Source: Ancylobacter gelatini
Lineage (GTDB): Bacteria > Pseudomonadota > Alphaproteobacteria > Rhizobiales > Xanthobacteraceae
NCBI RefSeq assembly: GCF_022601675.1
Contig: NZ_JAKVIL010000011.1
Location: 62,001-126,000 of the forward strand
Direction of reading: 5' to 3'
Length of the DNA: 64,000 bases
The notes below the pieces were generated by a model. It was given only the letters and a program-made list of their open reading frames with translations, was not told the DNA's origin and did no database searches. Below are positions 8,436-16,683 of the stretch, piece by piece; positions within the stretch are counted from its first letter, which is position 1, and each line of letters opens with the position of its first letter. The translations under genes and the position numbers were made by a program.

Positions 8436-8740
8436 GCTATGGCGATAAACGGCTATCGGAATAAACCCTTCGGACCCGGGGGCAGTACCCGGCGCCTCCA
8501 CCCGAGCCCAGTTGAACAAGCTGGGCTCGGGCGGGGGCGAAACAGGATCGACGAGGGCGTAAAGGGTGGACTTTCGCTCGGCATGGTACCGCCGTCATCG
8601 GACCAAACATATAGTTGCCAACGACAACTATGCTCCGGTTGCTCAGGCCGCGTGAGCGGTTTGATCTCTGGGAAATAAGTCCTTGCGGGTAGCACTGTAA
8701 GGCGGGGTTCGGAGGCACCTGGCAACAGAAGCCTCCACTT
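8436..8740 (+). ncRNA. ssrA: tmRNA, circularly permuted two-piece form
   Basis: The gene has the alphaproteobacterial permuted order. The acceptor piece comes first: a T-arm CCGGG-GGCAGTA-CCCGG at 8476-8492 and 3' acceptor strand CGCCTCC at 8493-8499. An intervening hairpin follows (8501-8511 with 8521-8531) and would be removed. The coding piece then begins with 5' acceptor strand GGGGGCG (8533-8539), which pairs with CGCCTCC through one G-U pair, followed by the conserved GAAACAGGATCGACGAGGG. The tag frame at 8617-8655 encodes ANDNYAPVAQAA and a stop. A GGAGGC/GCCTCC hairpin at 8711-8736 ends the RNA. It rescues stalled ribosomes and tags products for ClpXP. Outer ends are approximate. Confidence 0.95.
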
Positions 8741-8757
8741 CCTCACCTCGACAGAAC

Positions 8758-10119
8758 TCAGCTTTCCAAACGTTCTTCCGCCGGCAGTCGGATGCAGGCG
8801 GTTGTGCCACGGGGCGCGCAGGCATTGAGGGCAAAATCGCCGCCATGCAGTGCGGCGACGCGGCGCACGATATCCAGCCCGATGCCCCGCCCTTCCGTCA
8901 CATAGGAGGGCGCGCCGCCCCTCGGCCGCGGGCCCATCGCGCTTTCGATGCCCCGTCCATCATCGCTGACCGCGATGTCCTGCCCGGAGGAGGCTACCAG
9001 GATCGCCACACCCACCCCGCTATGGCGCACAGCGTTTTCGACAAGGTTGCGGATCGCGTCCTTCAACAGACCGACATTGGCGAGCACGCGGGAATTGACC
9101 GACGGCTCGAAGGCGATTGTCGCGCCCTGCGCATAGACCCATGGCGCCAGGGAGCCCACCACGTCGCCGAGCAGATCATCCAGCCCGACGGCCTCGAAGG
9201 AGGCCCGGTCCGTCTCCTCCAGCCGCGCCAGCGTCACCAATTGCTGGAGCAGCCGCGTGAGGTCGTCGACCTCGGCCATGGCACGGCGCGCACGTATGTC
9301 GCCAATACCCTCCAACTCCAGCCGGATTACAGCCAGCGGAGTGCGGATCTCGTGGGCAATGGCCGAGGTGAACAGCTTCTGCGAGGCAACAAGCTCGCGG
9401 ATGCGGTCGAAGCTGCGGTTCACGGCGCCGGTGAACTGGGCAATCTCCCGCGGCATACCGGCGTCATCCAGCCGTGCATCGCTGCGCAGGGGGTCCAGCG
9501 TCTCGGCCGCGCGGGCCGCCTGCTCGACAGGTCGCAAAGCGGTGCGGATCGATAGCAGCGTGGCGCCAAGGACGAAGATCAGCGTCAGGCTCATCGGTAC
9601 CAGCATGTGCTCCAGCGCCTCGTCGGTCAGCACGCCCCAGACCGCGCTGCGCGGATCGCCGGTGATCGCGATCTCGATGAAGACCGGCCGCTCGCCGATC
9701 TGGACGGTACGCCCGCCGGCGATGGAAATCGGATAACCCACCGCGATCCGCCGCAGCCAGAACGAGGGCGGGTTCACGTCGAGCGGCAGGAAATGATCGG
9801 TGCAGGCCGCATCGCAATGCGAGAACAGCACCACGCCGCTGGCCGTGCGCACGCGGGCCACATAGCCGGAGCCGTGCACGTCGTAGCGGTCGGCGAGGCC
9901 GGACGGCAGCTCATAGCCGAGGCGACCATTGGTCTCCGACAGTCCGGCGGCCAGCGCCTGCGTCTCCTGTTCCAGCATCAGCCGGCCGAGATTGTCGGGG
10001 TCGCGTCCATATTGCCACAGCACGGTCGCCAGCTGCGCCAGCATGGCAAGGCTGGCGAACAGGACGATGCGGGCGCCAACGAGGCGACCAAGTGGACGTG
10101 ACCGGCGGGCGCCCGTCAT
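8758..10119 (-). CDS. sensor histidine kinase
   Basis: The 453-residue protein has two membrane segments (about residues 15-35 and 173-193) enclosing a periplasmic sensor domain of some 135 residues, then a HAMP linker. The phosphoacceptor H-box is SAIAHEIRTPL with the histidine at residue 256. The ATPase domain shows N-box NLVENAVRHS and G-boxes DDGRGI and GRGIGLDIV. It should phosphorylate the OmpR-type regulator encoded just upstream, whose stop codon it overlaps (ATGA). Two cysteines in the sensor domain (HCDAAC) could form a redox-sensitive pair, which is inference only. Confidence 0.93.
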   Translation of the reverse strand: MTGARRSRPLGRLVGARIVLFASLAMLAQLATVLWQYGRDPDNLGRLMLEQETQALAAGLSETNGRLGYELPSGLADRYDVHGSGYVARVRTASGVVLFSHCDAACTDHFLPLDVNPPSFWLRRIAVGYPISIAGGRTVQIGERPVFIEIAITGDPRSAVWGVLTDEALEHMLVPMSLTLIFVLGATLLSIRTALRPVEQAARAAETLDPLRSDARLDDAGMPREIAQFTGAVNRSFDRIRELVASQKLFTSAIAHEIRTPLAVIRLELEGIGDIRARRAMAEVDDLTRLLQQLVTLARLEETDRASFEAVGLDDLLGDVVGSLAPWVYAQGATIAFEPSVNSRVLANVGLLKDAIRNLVENAVRHSGVGVAILVASSGQDIAVSDDGRGIESAMGPRPRGGAPSYVTEGRGIGLDIVRRVAALHGGDFALNACAPRGTTACIRLPAEERLES

Positions 10120-10796
10120 GCCCCTGTCTCTCGTAGGAGATAGCCCACGCCGCGCACAGTCTCGATCGCGACCTGGGTCGGATGCGGCGCGAGCTTGCGG
10201 CGCAGGCGTGACAGCAGCACCTCGATCGCGTTCGCGCTGACTTCGGCGTCGTATTCCGACAGCTTTTCCTCAAGCCCGCGCTTGAAGGTGACGCGCCCGG
10301 CATTGCGCATCAGGATTTCGAGCGCCGCGCGCTCGCGCGGGGCCAGGCAGATGGTCTCGCCGCGGCAGCCGATCTCATGCGTTGCCGGATCGAAGCGCAG
10401 CGCGCCGGCCTCCAGCACCGGGTCGACCGCGAGCGGTGCGCGGCGCAGCAGCGCACGGATACGCGCCAGCAGCTCGCCATTGTTGAACGGCTTGGTGAGG
10501 TAGTCATCGGCTCCGGAATCCAGCCCGGTGATCCGCTCGTCGATGGTCGCGCGGGCTGTCAGCACCAGCACCGGCGTCGGGTCCCTGCGTCGCCTGAGCC
10601 GGCGAAGGAGATCGGTGCCGTCGCCGTCGGGCAGGCCGAGGTCGAGCAGCACCAGGTCGTAATGCAGGCTGGCGAGCGCCTCCTCGGCGTCGGTGAGCCG
10701 GCCGACGGCATCAAGGCGCCAGCCGGCACCCCGGACGGTTTCGCCCACCAGATCACGCAGGCGGGCGCTGTCCTCGACCAGAAGAAGCCTCATCAC
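10116..10796 (-). CDS. OmpR-family response regulator
   Basis: At 226 residues this has a receiver domain (about 1-118) with phosphorylation site Asp52 in LVLLDLGLPDGDG, acidic residues at the start of the domain, Thr80 and Lys102. A winged-helix DNA-binding domain follows at about 130-222, ending RGVGYLL. It is the partner of the histidine kinase that follows with a four-base overlap. Seven bases separate it from the cytochrome b561 gene upstream, so all four genes from 11666 down to 8758 form one operon, and the regulator probably responds to the same redox or envelope cue. Confidence 0.93.
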   Translation of the reverse strand: MMRLLLVEDSARLRDLVGETVRGAGWRLDAVGRLTDAEEALASLHYDLVLLDLGLPDGDGTDLLRRLRRRRDPTPVLVLTARATIDERITGLDSGADDYLTKPFNNGELLARIRALLRRAPLAVDPVLEAGALRFDPATHEIGCRGETICLAPRERAALEILMRNAGRVTFKRGLEEKLSEYDAEVSANAIEVLLSRLRRKLAPHPTQVAIETVRGVGYLLRETGA

Positions 10797-10803
10797 TGAT
10801 CTC

Positions 10804-11382
10804 TCACGGGCGCTTCCGCCCGGTGATCATCGACCAGACCAGGTTTTCGCGGTGACGCCAGCTTTCGAACAAGGCTGCCCCCACATGCAGAAAGGCGAGC
10901 GCCAGGATGCTGTTCGCGAGCGTGCCGTGCAGATCCTCGAGCCATTCCTCGCCCCAGAACGCGTCGAGCCCCATCATCCAGCCGGTGACGGACACGCCGC
11001 CCAGCAGCGCCATCAGCACGAGCATCATCACCGCGCCAGCGGGGTTGTGACCGAGCGTGCGCGGCTCTCGGCCCTTCAGCAGGGCCGAGAGGTAGGCCCC
11101 AAGCCGCCTCGGGCCTGGGACGAAATCGGCGAAGCGGGCATGGCGCGTGCCGATGAAGCCCCAGATGACGCGGATGACCAGTGCGGCGGCGACCGCATAG
11201 CCTGCGACCTCATGGGCGAGGCCGCCATCGTCGAGGACGAACAGGTTCAGCAGGCAGCCGGTAACCACGGTCCAGTGGAACAACCGCACCACGAGGTCCC
11301 AAACCCGTACGCTGAGGCCGGGGTTGTCGCCGCTGTCGGCCGGGGAAGCGATGCCCCCGCCCTTCATAGCATCGCCCGACAT
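10804..11382 (-). CDS. cytochrome b561 / b-type cytochrome membrane protein
   Basis: The 192-residue protein has four predicted membrane helices and conserved histidines expected for haem b ligation: His in VRLFHWTVVTG, His in GGLAHEVAGY, and His in EDLHGTLANSILALAFLHVG. This matches the prokaryotic cytochrome b561 (DUF4405/b561) group that moves electrons across or within the inner membrane. I chose the ATG at 11382 because it overlaps the PepSY gene stop by one base (TGATG). Its operon with a PepSY protein and a two-component system is a recurrent proteobacterial arrangement. Confidence 0.88.
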   Translation of the reverse strand: MSGDAMKGGGIASPADSGDNPGLSVRVWDLVVRLFHWTVVTGCLLNLFVLDDGGLAHEVAGYAVAAALVIRVIWGFIGTRHARFADFVPGPRRLGAYLSALLKGREPRTLGHNPAGAVMMLVLMALLGGVSVTGWMMGLDAFWGEEWLEDLHGTLANSILALAFLHVGAALFESWRHRENLVWSMITGRKRP

Positions 11383-11666
11383 CAGTCGATCTCGGACTTC
11401 ACGACGGCGCCGGTCACCGGGTTGAAGTAGACCTCGGCCTTCTTGTTGTCCTTGGTGTAGCCGTAGATCTCGTAGCAACTGCCGGAGACCTTGAAGGTCT
11501 TGATCTTCTGGTAGCCCATTTCAGCTACCTTGGCCTTCATGGCGTCTTCCGACATCCACTTGTCCTTGGCCTCGGTGGTGCAGGCCGGGGAGGCGGACGC
11601 GATGGTGGGAACGAGCGCCGGGACCAGGGCGGCGGCGGCGAGCAGCGGCGCGATAAGATAACGCAT
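11382..11666 (-). CDS. exported PepSY domain protein
   Basis: This 94-residue protein has a signal peptide (about residues 1-25) and a single PepSY-like domain. The segment MSEDAMKAKVAEMGYQKIKTFKV and the strand pair ending KAEVYFNPVTGAVVKSEID are typical. Two cysteines are present in the mature part (ACTTEAK and SGSCYEIYGY). PepSY proteins are periplasmic and often associated with redox membrane proteins or with inhibition of peptidases. Being first in the operon with cytochrome b561 and a two-component system, it may be the sensed or electron-handling partner. Confidence 0.88.
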   Translation of the reverse strand: MRYLIAPLLAAAALVPALVPTIASASPACTTEAKDKWMSEDAMKAKVAEMGYQKIKTFKVSGSCYEIYGYTKDNKKAEVYFNPVTGAVVKSEID

Positions 11667-12081
11667 GGGGTATTTCCTTCCGGTGGATCGACGGTGTCGC
11701 GATCGGAGCGACCCTAGGGCGCGTACCTGTCGGGAAGCTGACGGTCCCGGCGCATCACGCGCGCCGCGTGCGACCGCATTGCCGGTTGCCGCGCACTCGT
11801 GCTAACCACCGAAATCGATATCGCCGCGCCGCCGCGCCGACCAGGCATGAGTCTCGACCTCGATCGGGCCTGCGGTTTTGCTTCGGCAGACGGCGAAATC
11901 GTTTTACAGTGGGGCGTGTCGTTCGACGGATGTTCACATCCGTTCACGCCTCGGCTAACTAACGCATCACATTGGAGTGGCTTGTGAAACCTCGGTTTCC
12001 ATGCTTGCCTCCACTCACATTCCATCGGCCGCGCCGGTCGCAGGCTGGCGGTCACGGCCGGAATCGGGTTCAGTGACCAGC
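11667..12081. other. 415-bp divergent intergenic region, PepSY operon / sspB
   Basis: No gene is supported. Open frames in both directions here are low-complexity and lack ribosome-binding sites. The region must hold the promoters of the PepSY operon (leftward) and sspB (rightward). A 6-bp inverted repeat GAAACC-TC-GGTTTC at 11986-11999 and two GTTCAC direct repeats near 11932-11945 are the only structures I noticed. Confidence 0.45.
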
Positions 12082-12906
12082 ATGAGCGTCGACCTTATTC
12101 GCTACGATCTCCTTGTTCAGGACGCGCTGCGTGCCGTGGTGCGCCGCGTGCTGATCGATGTCGCGCGCGATGGGCTGCCCGGCGACCACCATCTCTACGT
12201 TTCCTTCGACACCTGCGCGCCCGGCGTCCGGCTGTCGCCGCGCCTCAAGGAAAAATACCCGGAAGAGATGACGATCGTGCTCCAGCACCAGTTCTGGGAC
12301 CTGATCGTCGCCGAGCAGTTCTTCGAGGTCGGGCTGTCGTTCAACGGCATTCCCGAGCGGCTTCACGTGCCGTTCGATGCGCTGAAGGGCTTCTTCGATC
12401 CGTCGGTGAAGTTCGGCTTGCAGTTCGAGCCGCCCCCGTCGTCCGAGGACGAGGAGGCCGCGCCCGCGCCGACCGGTCCGCGTGCGGTCGATGCCGAGCC
12501 CAGAGCGGTTCCCGCGCGGCCGACGTCCGTGCCCTCCACCAAGATGCCCTCCCGCGCGGCCGAGGCCGGCGACGCCGCCAGGCCCGCCCGCACCGAGGCC
12601 CCGGTATCGGAAAAGCCGACAGCCGCGAAGTCAGGGCCGAAGCCCGCGCCCGGCAAGCCTGTGGCGGCCGTCTCCGAGACGCCCGCCAGCAAGGCGGCGG
12701 CGAAGGAGGATGGCGACACGGCCAAGGATGTGGCGGTCAAGCACGGGACTCCCAAGGAAGGTGCCCCCAAGGATCCCGCACCCAAGGACCCCGCGCCCAA
12801 GCCCGACGCGCGGCGAAATGCGGCTGAGACGGAGGCGCCCGTCGATGATGAGGCGCCCAAGAGTGGTGCGCAGGTCGTCCGCCTCGACGCTTTCCGCAAG
12901 AAGTAG
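12082..12906 (+). CDS. sspB: SspB family ClpXP adaptor protein
   Basis: Residues 1-120 of this 274-residue protein form the SspB fold, with the conserved segments RYDLLVQDALRAVVRRVL, HHLYVSFDT and MTIVLQHQFWDL. A long Ala/Pro/Lys tail follows, ending in the conserved C-terminal motif AQVVRLDAFRKK that docks on ClpX in the family. SspB binds ssrA-tagged proteins and hands them to ClpXP. The tmRNA gene that produces those tags is 3.3 kb away. I chose the ATG at 12082 by family N-terminus; the upstream in-frame ATGs give unrelated sequence. The tail contains KD(P/A)-type near-repeats. Confidence 0.9.
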   Translation: MSVDLIRYDLLVQDALRAVVRRVLIDVARDGLPGDHHLYVSFDTCAPGVRLSPRLKEKYPEEMTIVLQHQFWDLIVAEQFFEVGLSFNGIPERLHVPFDALKGFFDPSVKFGLQFEPPPSSEDEEAAPAPTGPRAVDAEPRAVPARPTSVPSTKMPSRAAEAGDAARPARTEAPVSEKPTAAKSGPKPAPGKPVAAVSETPASKAAAKEDGDTAKDVAVKHGTPKEGAPKDPAPKDPAPKPDARRNAAETEAPVDDEAPKSGAQVVRLDAFRKK

Positions 12907-12909
12907 GCC

Positions 12910-14199
12910 GTGAGCGATTTCTTCGATGTCGTGGTGGTCGGGGCTGGTGCCGCCGGTCTCGCGGCCGGGGCGCGCCTCGCCAATGCCGGTGTGCGATCCT
13001 GCGTGATCGAGGCGGCGGAGCGCACCGGCGGGCGGGCCTATACCGACACCACCAGCTTCGGCATCGCCTGGGATCGTGGCTGCCATTGGCTGCATTCCGC
13101 GTCGGTCAATCCGCTGCGCGCGGCGGCGGACCGGCTGGGCATCAGCTACCTCGCGCGCGGCACCCGGCAGGCCCGGGCGACGCATCTGGGCACGCGCTGG
13201 GCCGAGCAGGCCGAGCGGGTCGCGATCTGGCGCGCCATCGACGGCGCGTTCGACGCGATCAAGCAGGCCGGCGACGAGGGCCGTGACATTGCCGCGAGCG
13301 AGGTGATGGACCTTGCCGGCCCGTGGGCGCGGCTCGCCCGGCACTGGGTGACGCTGATGTCGGCGGCCGAGGCGGAGCGCCTCTCCACACTGGATTTCGC
13401 CGCATACACGGATACCGGAGAGAACTATCCTGTTGCGCAGGGCTATGGCGCGCTGGTCGAGGCGGTGGCTGCCCATGCCGCCCCCCAGATGAGCGTCACC
13501 TTGAACTGCCCGGTGAGGACGCTGGACTGGTCGGGCGAGGGCGTCAGCCTGGAGACGCCGCGCGGAAATATCCGGGCGCGCTTCGCCATCGTCGCGGTGC
13601 CGACGGCGGTGATCGCGCGCGGCGGGCTCGGCTTCGCGCCGCTGCTGCCCGTTGAACTGGCGGAAGCCTTCGAGGCTCTGCCGCTCGGCGCGGCGGAGAA
13701 GGTCGCCATCCTGTTCGACCGTGACGTGTTCGGCACGGAAGAGACCACCTATTTCGACACGATCGACGTCGAAAACCCCGCGCGCACCCCGATCAACTTC
13801 ACGCTCAACCCGTTCGGCTCGACGATGGCGATCGGCCAGCTCGGCGGCGACAATGCCGCGCGGCTGGTGAAGGCCGGGCCGCAGGCGATGCAGGACTTCG
13901 CCCTTACCGCGCTCGCTGACGCCTATGGTGCCGACATTCGTGCGCGGGTGAAGGGCGTCGCGACCACCTCCTGGGTCGCGGACCCGCGGATCGGCGGCGC
14001 CTATAGCTGCGCGCTGCCCGGCAAGGCGCATCTGCGCGCCCGGCTGGTGGAGGCCAATACGCGCCCGCTGGGCGACCGGGTGTTCTTCGCCGGCGAGGCG
14101 GTGTCGACCCACGCCTATTCCACCGCCCATGGCGCGCATCTGTCCGGTCTTGCGGCGGCTGAGGCGGCGCTGGCGCGGCTCGCGGGGGGAGTGGCGTGA
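12910..14199 (+). CDS. flavin-containing amine oxidoreductase
   Basis: The 429-residue protein begins with an FAD-binding Rossmann motif VVVVGAGAAGLAAGARLA (about residues 7-24), followed by VIEAAERTGGRAYT. It ends with the FAD-contacting segment RVFFAGEAVSTHAYSTAHGAHLSG. This is the monoamine oxidase/polyamine oxidase architecture, so oxidation of an amine with FAD is likely. The substrate is unknown. Translation starts at a GTG three bases after the sspB stop, and the gene overlaps folA by four bases, making an sspB-oxidase-folA operon. Confidence 0.82.
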   Translation: MSDFFDVVVVGAGAAGLAAGARLANAGVRSCVIEAAERTGGRAYTDTTSFGIAWDRGCHWLHSASVNPLRAAADRLGISYLARGTRQARATHLGTRWAEQAERVAIWRAIDGAFDAIKQAGDEGRDIAASEVMDLAGPWARLARHWVTLMSAAEAERLSTLDFAAYTDTGENYPVAQGYGALVEAVAAHAAPQMSVTLNCPVRTLDWSGEGVSLETPRGNIRARFAIVAVPTAVIARGGLGFAPLLPVELAEAFEALPLGAAEKVAILFDRDVFGTEETTYFDTIDVENPARTPINFTLNPFGSTMAIGQLGGDNAARLVKAGPQAMQDFALTALADAYGADIRARVKGVATTSWVADPRIGGAYSCALPGKAHLRARLVEANTRPLGDRVFFAGEAVSTHAYSTAHGAHLSGLAAAEAALARLAGGVA

Positions 14200-14714
14200 C
14201 CGAGGCTCCCACCATCACGCTGGTCGCCGCGGTGGCGGAGAACGGCGTCATCGGCAGGGGCGACGCGCTGCCCTGGCACATTTCCGGCGATCTCAAGCGC
14301 TTCCGCGCCATCACCTGGGGCAAGCCGATCCTGATGGGCCGGCGTACCTTCGAATCGATCGGCCGGCCGCTACCGGGGCGCACCACCATTGTCATCACCC
14401 GCGACACCGCCTTCGCCCCGCCGGAAGGTGTGCTGGTCGCGCCCTCGCTGGAAGCGGCGCTGGAGCGCGCGGCCGAGGAGGCGGGGCGGCTGGGCGTCGA
14501 CGAGATGGCGGTGGTCGGCGGCGCGCAGATCTATGCGCAGGCGTTCCCGCGGGCATCGCGGCTACGGCTGACGCGGGTGCATGGCTCGCCGGCGGGCGAC
14601 GTGCTTTTCCCGGATTTCACGGCGGCGGACTGGCGCGAGGTCGGCCGGGAAGGGCCGATCCAGGGCGAGAAGGACGAGTTCGCCTTCAGCTTCATCGAAT
14701 ATGAGCGGGCCTAG
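14196..14714 (+). CDS. folA: dihydrofolate reductase
   Basis: This 172-residue protein has the DHFR signature VIGRGDALPWHISGDLKRF with the catalytic acid at Asp32. NADPH-binding strands follow (GKPILMGRRTFESIGRPLPGR, DEMAVVGGAQIYAQAF). It reduces dihydrofolate, the by-product of ThyA, to tetrahydrofolate. The GTG start overlaps the stop of the amine oxidase gene (GTGA), so the two are translationally coupled. Unlike in many bacteria, folA is not next to thyA, which is 7 kb away on the other strand. Confidence 0.95.
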   Translation: MTEAPTITLVAAVAENGVIGRGDALPWHISGDLKRFRAITWGKPILMGRRTFESIGRPLPGRTTIVITRDTAFAPPEGVLVAPSLEAALERAAEEAGRLGVDEMAVVGGAQIYAQAFPRASRLRLTRVHGSPAGDVLFPDFTAADWREVGREGPIQGEKDEFAFSFIEYERA

Positions 14715-14725
14715 ATGCGCGGGCC

Positions 14726-15415
14726 TCAGATCGGCCGGCCCTCGACCGTGATCGTGAGTTCTTCCTCGATATCCTTGGCCTGCCCGAAGCGGGGATAGAT
14801 GTCGAGCGCCCGGCGCGCCGCTTCCAGCGCGTGCTTGTCGTCGCCGACCTCCTTGGCGATGATCGCGATGCCGGACCAGGCGGCGTAATGCCGGGGTTCG
14901 CGGGTCACGACCTGCCGGAGGTCGTTCAGCGCGTCGGCATAATCCTGTTTCATGTAGAACACGGTGGCGCGGCGGTTCCAGGCATCGAGATGGTCCGGCT
15001 CGATCGCCAACACGCCGTCCAGAAGCTCGATGGCGAGGTCGAACGCCTTGGCCTGGGTCGCCATCGCGGCGCGGCTCATCAGGACGTCGGCCGTGTCGCT
15101 GCCCGACGGTGTGAGTGCGACGTCGATCCGGTCGGCGATCGATTTGGCCGAGGCATCGTCCGGCGCAACCTTCAGCGCGGCGAACAAGGCATCGAGCCGT
15201 TTGGATTGATCAGGATTGGCATCGGCGGAGGGCAGGCTCGGGCCGCCTCTCGCCGACTTGTCCGCGGCTCCCTTCTCCCCGAGGCCCTTTGCTCCGGCGT
15301 CCCTCTCGGAGCGGGCAGCAGGCGGCGAGCCCTGCCCGGGTGCTTGTTCCTGGGCATGGAGCGCGGCGCCGAGGGGCGCCAGTGTCAGGGCGAGGGCAAT
15401 AAAAAGGGCGCGCAT
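14726..15415 (-). CDS. exported tetratricopeptide-repeat protein
   Basis: The 229-residue protein has a signal peptide (MRALFIALALTLAPLGAALHAQ), a low-complexity linker of about 45 residues, and then three or more TPR units from about residue 110. One contains AFDLAIELLDGVLAIEPDHLDAWNRRATVFYMK in essence, and the next begins QDYADALNDLRQVVTREPRHYAAW. Such proteins scaffold envelope complexes; no specific partner is evident. It faces folA convergently with only 11 bases between the stops. Confidence 0.82.
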   Translation of the reverse strand: MRALFIALALTLAPLGAALHAQEQAPGQGSPPAARSERDAGAKGLGEKGAADKSARGGPSLPSADANPDQSKRLDALFAALKVAPDDASAKSIADRIDVALTPSGSDTADVLMSRAAMATQAKAFDLAIELLDGVLAIEPDHLDAWNRRATVFYMKQDYADALNDLRQVVTREPRHYAAWSGIAIIAKEVGDDKHALEAARRALDIYPRFGQAKDIEEELTITVEGRPI

Positions 15416-15504
15416 GGGCCCGATCTTAGGACCATGCGCGCCCTCGTCAATCTTGAGCGCCGCGTGCCTTGCGAAAACGTGAACGCGAGGCAGCGCCGGA
15501 AGGC

Positions 15505-15630
15505 TCAGCCCTGGCGGGCCTTGAAGCGCTTCTGGGTCTTGTTGATGATGTAGACGCGGCCCTTGCGGCGCACGAGACGGTTGTCACGGTGGCGGCCGAG
15601 CAGCGACTTCAGGGAATTGCGAATCTTCAT
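15505..15630 (-). CDS. rpmJ: 50S ribosomal protein L36
   Basis: This 41-residue basic protein ([14 protein letters not shown]...[11 protein letters not shown]) is the L36 form common in alphaproteobacteria. It lacks the zinc-binding cysteines of the classic form. GAAGG lies eight bases before the ATG. An open frame extends upstream, but the ribosomal protein itself clearly begins at 15630. It is transcribed separately from the ribosomal operons, as usual in this group. Confidence 0.95.
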   Translation of the reverse strand: MKIRNSLKSLLGRHRDNRLVRRKGRVYIINKTQKRFKARQG

Positions 15631-15748
15631 GACACGTAACCTTCGGATCAGTAACGCCTGCGTATGAGACGGCGCCTCCATGGCCGCGCCCCGATCCGCC
15701 AGCTTCAATATTTCGAGGCCGGCTGATAGCGGAGAGGAGGGGCGCTTG

Positions 15749-16174
15749 TCAATCCGGGACAGGCTTGCCCGCGCCATCGTCGTGCGGTTTTCCGATCACG
15801 CCGAGATGGGTGAAGCCGAATCCGGCCCGGTACTTGAGTCCGTAGCCGAAGGTTCGGTCGATGCCGATATGGGCCAACCAGATCAACGCCAGCGCCACCG
15901 GCAGCGCGGAACCCAGCGCCAGCCCCAGGGCGCCGATCGCGGCGGGCGCCAGCGTGGTGTGCGCGGCATTGTAAAGCATCGCCCCCGGCGCCGGGCCGGC
16001 GAGATAGCCGAGCATGGAGAGATCGGGAGCCAGGATCAGCAGCGCGAACAGCCCCCAGCCTTCGCCGGTGGCGCGGTAGCCAAGAATCGCGGCGAGGGCG
16101 AGTGCCGCGCCCTCCAGCCGCAACAGCAGCCTGGGGGTTCCCCTGACCGCGCCGGGCGTTTCCGCCGCGCTCAT
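15749..16174 (-). CDS. DUF4260 family membrane protein
   Basis: The 141-residue protein has three or four hydrophobic segments and the conserved DUF4260 elements [19 protein letters not shown] and [24 protein letters not shown]. Function is unknown. Its start overlaps the rnhA stop by four bases, making it the last gene of ispH-thrB-rnhA-DUF4260. In related genomes a peroxiredoxin often follows rnhA; here the peroxiredoxin is elsewhere (23.3 kb). Confidence 0.85.
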   Translation of the reverse strand: MSAAETPGAVRGTPRLLLRLEGAALALAAILGYRATGEGWGLFALLILAPDLSMLGYLAGPAPGAMLYNAAHTTLAPAAIGALGLALGSALPVALALIWLAHIGIDRTFGYGLKYRAGFGFTHLGVIGKPHDDGAGKPVPD

Positions 16175-16683
16175 TCCGGCGACTGTCCACGGCCCGGCTT
16201 GTAGGGCGCCATGCCCGCGCGGGCGAGCGCGTCGGCGCGTTCGTTCATCTCATCACCGGCATGGCCCTTGACCCAGTGCCACTGGATGTCATGGCGCTCG
16301 ATCGCCGCCTCCAGCCGTTCCCACAGGTCGACATTCTTCACCGGCTTCTTGTCGGCGGTGCGCCAGCCATTCCGCTTCCAGCCGGCGATCCACTTGGTGA
16401 TGCCGTTGCGCATGTACTCGCTGTCGGTGTGAAGATCGACCGTGCACGGGCGTTTAAGCGCCTCCAGCGCCGAGATCGCCGCCATCAGCTCCATGCGGTT
16501 GTTGGTGGTGGGCACCTCGCCGCCGCACAGCTCCTTCTCGATCGCGCCATGGCGCAGGATCGCGCCCCAGCCGCCGGGGCCGGGGTTGCCCGAGCAGGCG
16601 CCGTCGGTCCAGATCGCGACGCGGCTGGCGGCGGGTGTCTTCTCGTCGGCGAAGATGCGGGCGGTGCCGGGGGCGCTCTTCAT
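16171..16683 (-). CDS. rnhA: ribonuclease HI
   Basis: This 170-residue RNase H carries all four catalytic acids: Asp27 ([11 protein letters not shown]), Glu65 ([10 protein letters not shown]), Asp87 ([12 protein letters not shown]) and Asp151 (NERADALAR), as well as the HWVKGHAG loop. It degrades RNA in RNA-DNA hybrids. I chose the ATG at 16683, which overlaps the thrB stop (ATGA). About 20 residues precede the fold, slightly longer than the minimal enzyme. Confidence 0.96.
   Translation of the reverse strand: MKSAPGTARIFADEKTPAASRVAIWTDGACSGNPGPGGWGAILRHGAIEKELCGGEVPTTNNRMELMAAISALEALKRPCTVDLHTDSEYMRNGITKWIAGWKRNGWRTADKKPVKNVDLWERLEAAIERHDIQWHWVKGHAGDEMNERADALARAGMAPYKPGRGQSPE

Noticed and set aside
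11714-12055. Open frames in the region between the PepSY operon and sspB
   Set aside because: They are Arg/Ala/Ser-rich in both directions, lack ribosome-binding sites and family matches, and occupy the expected divergent promoter region.
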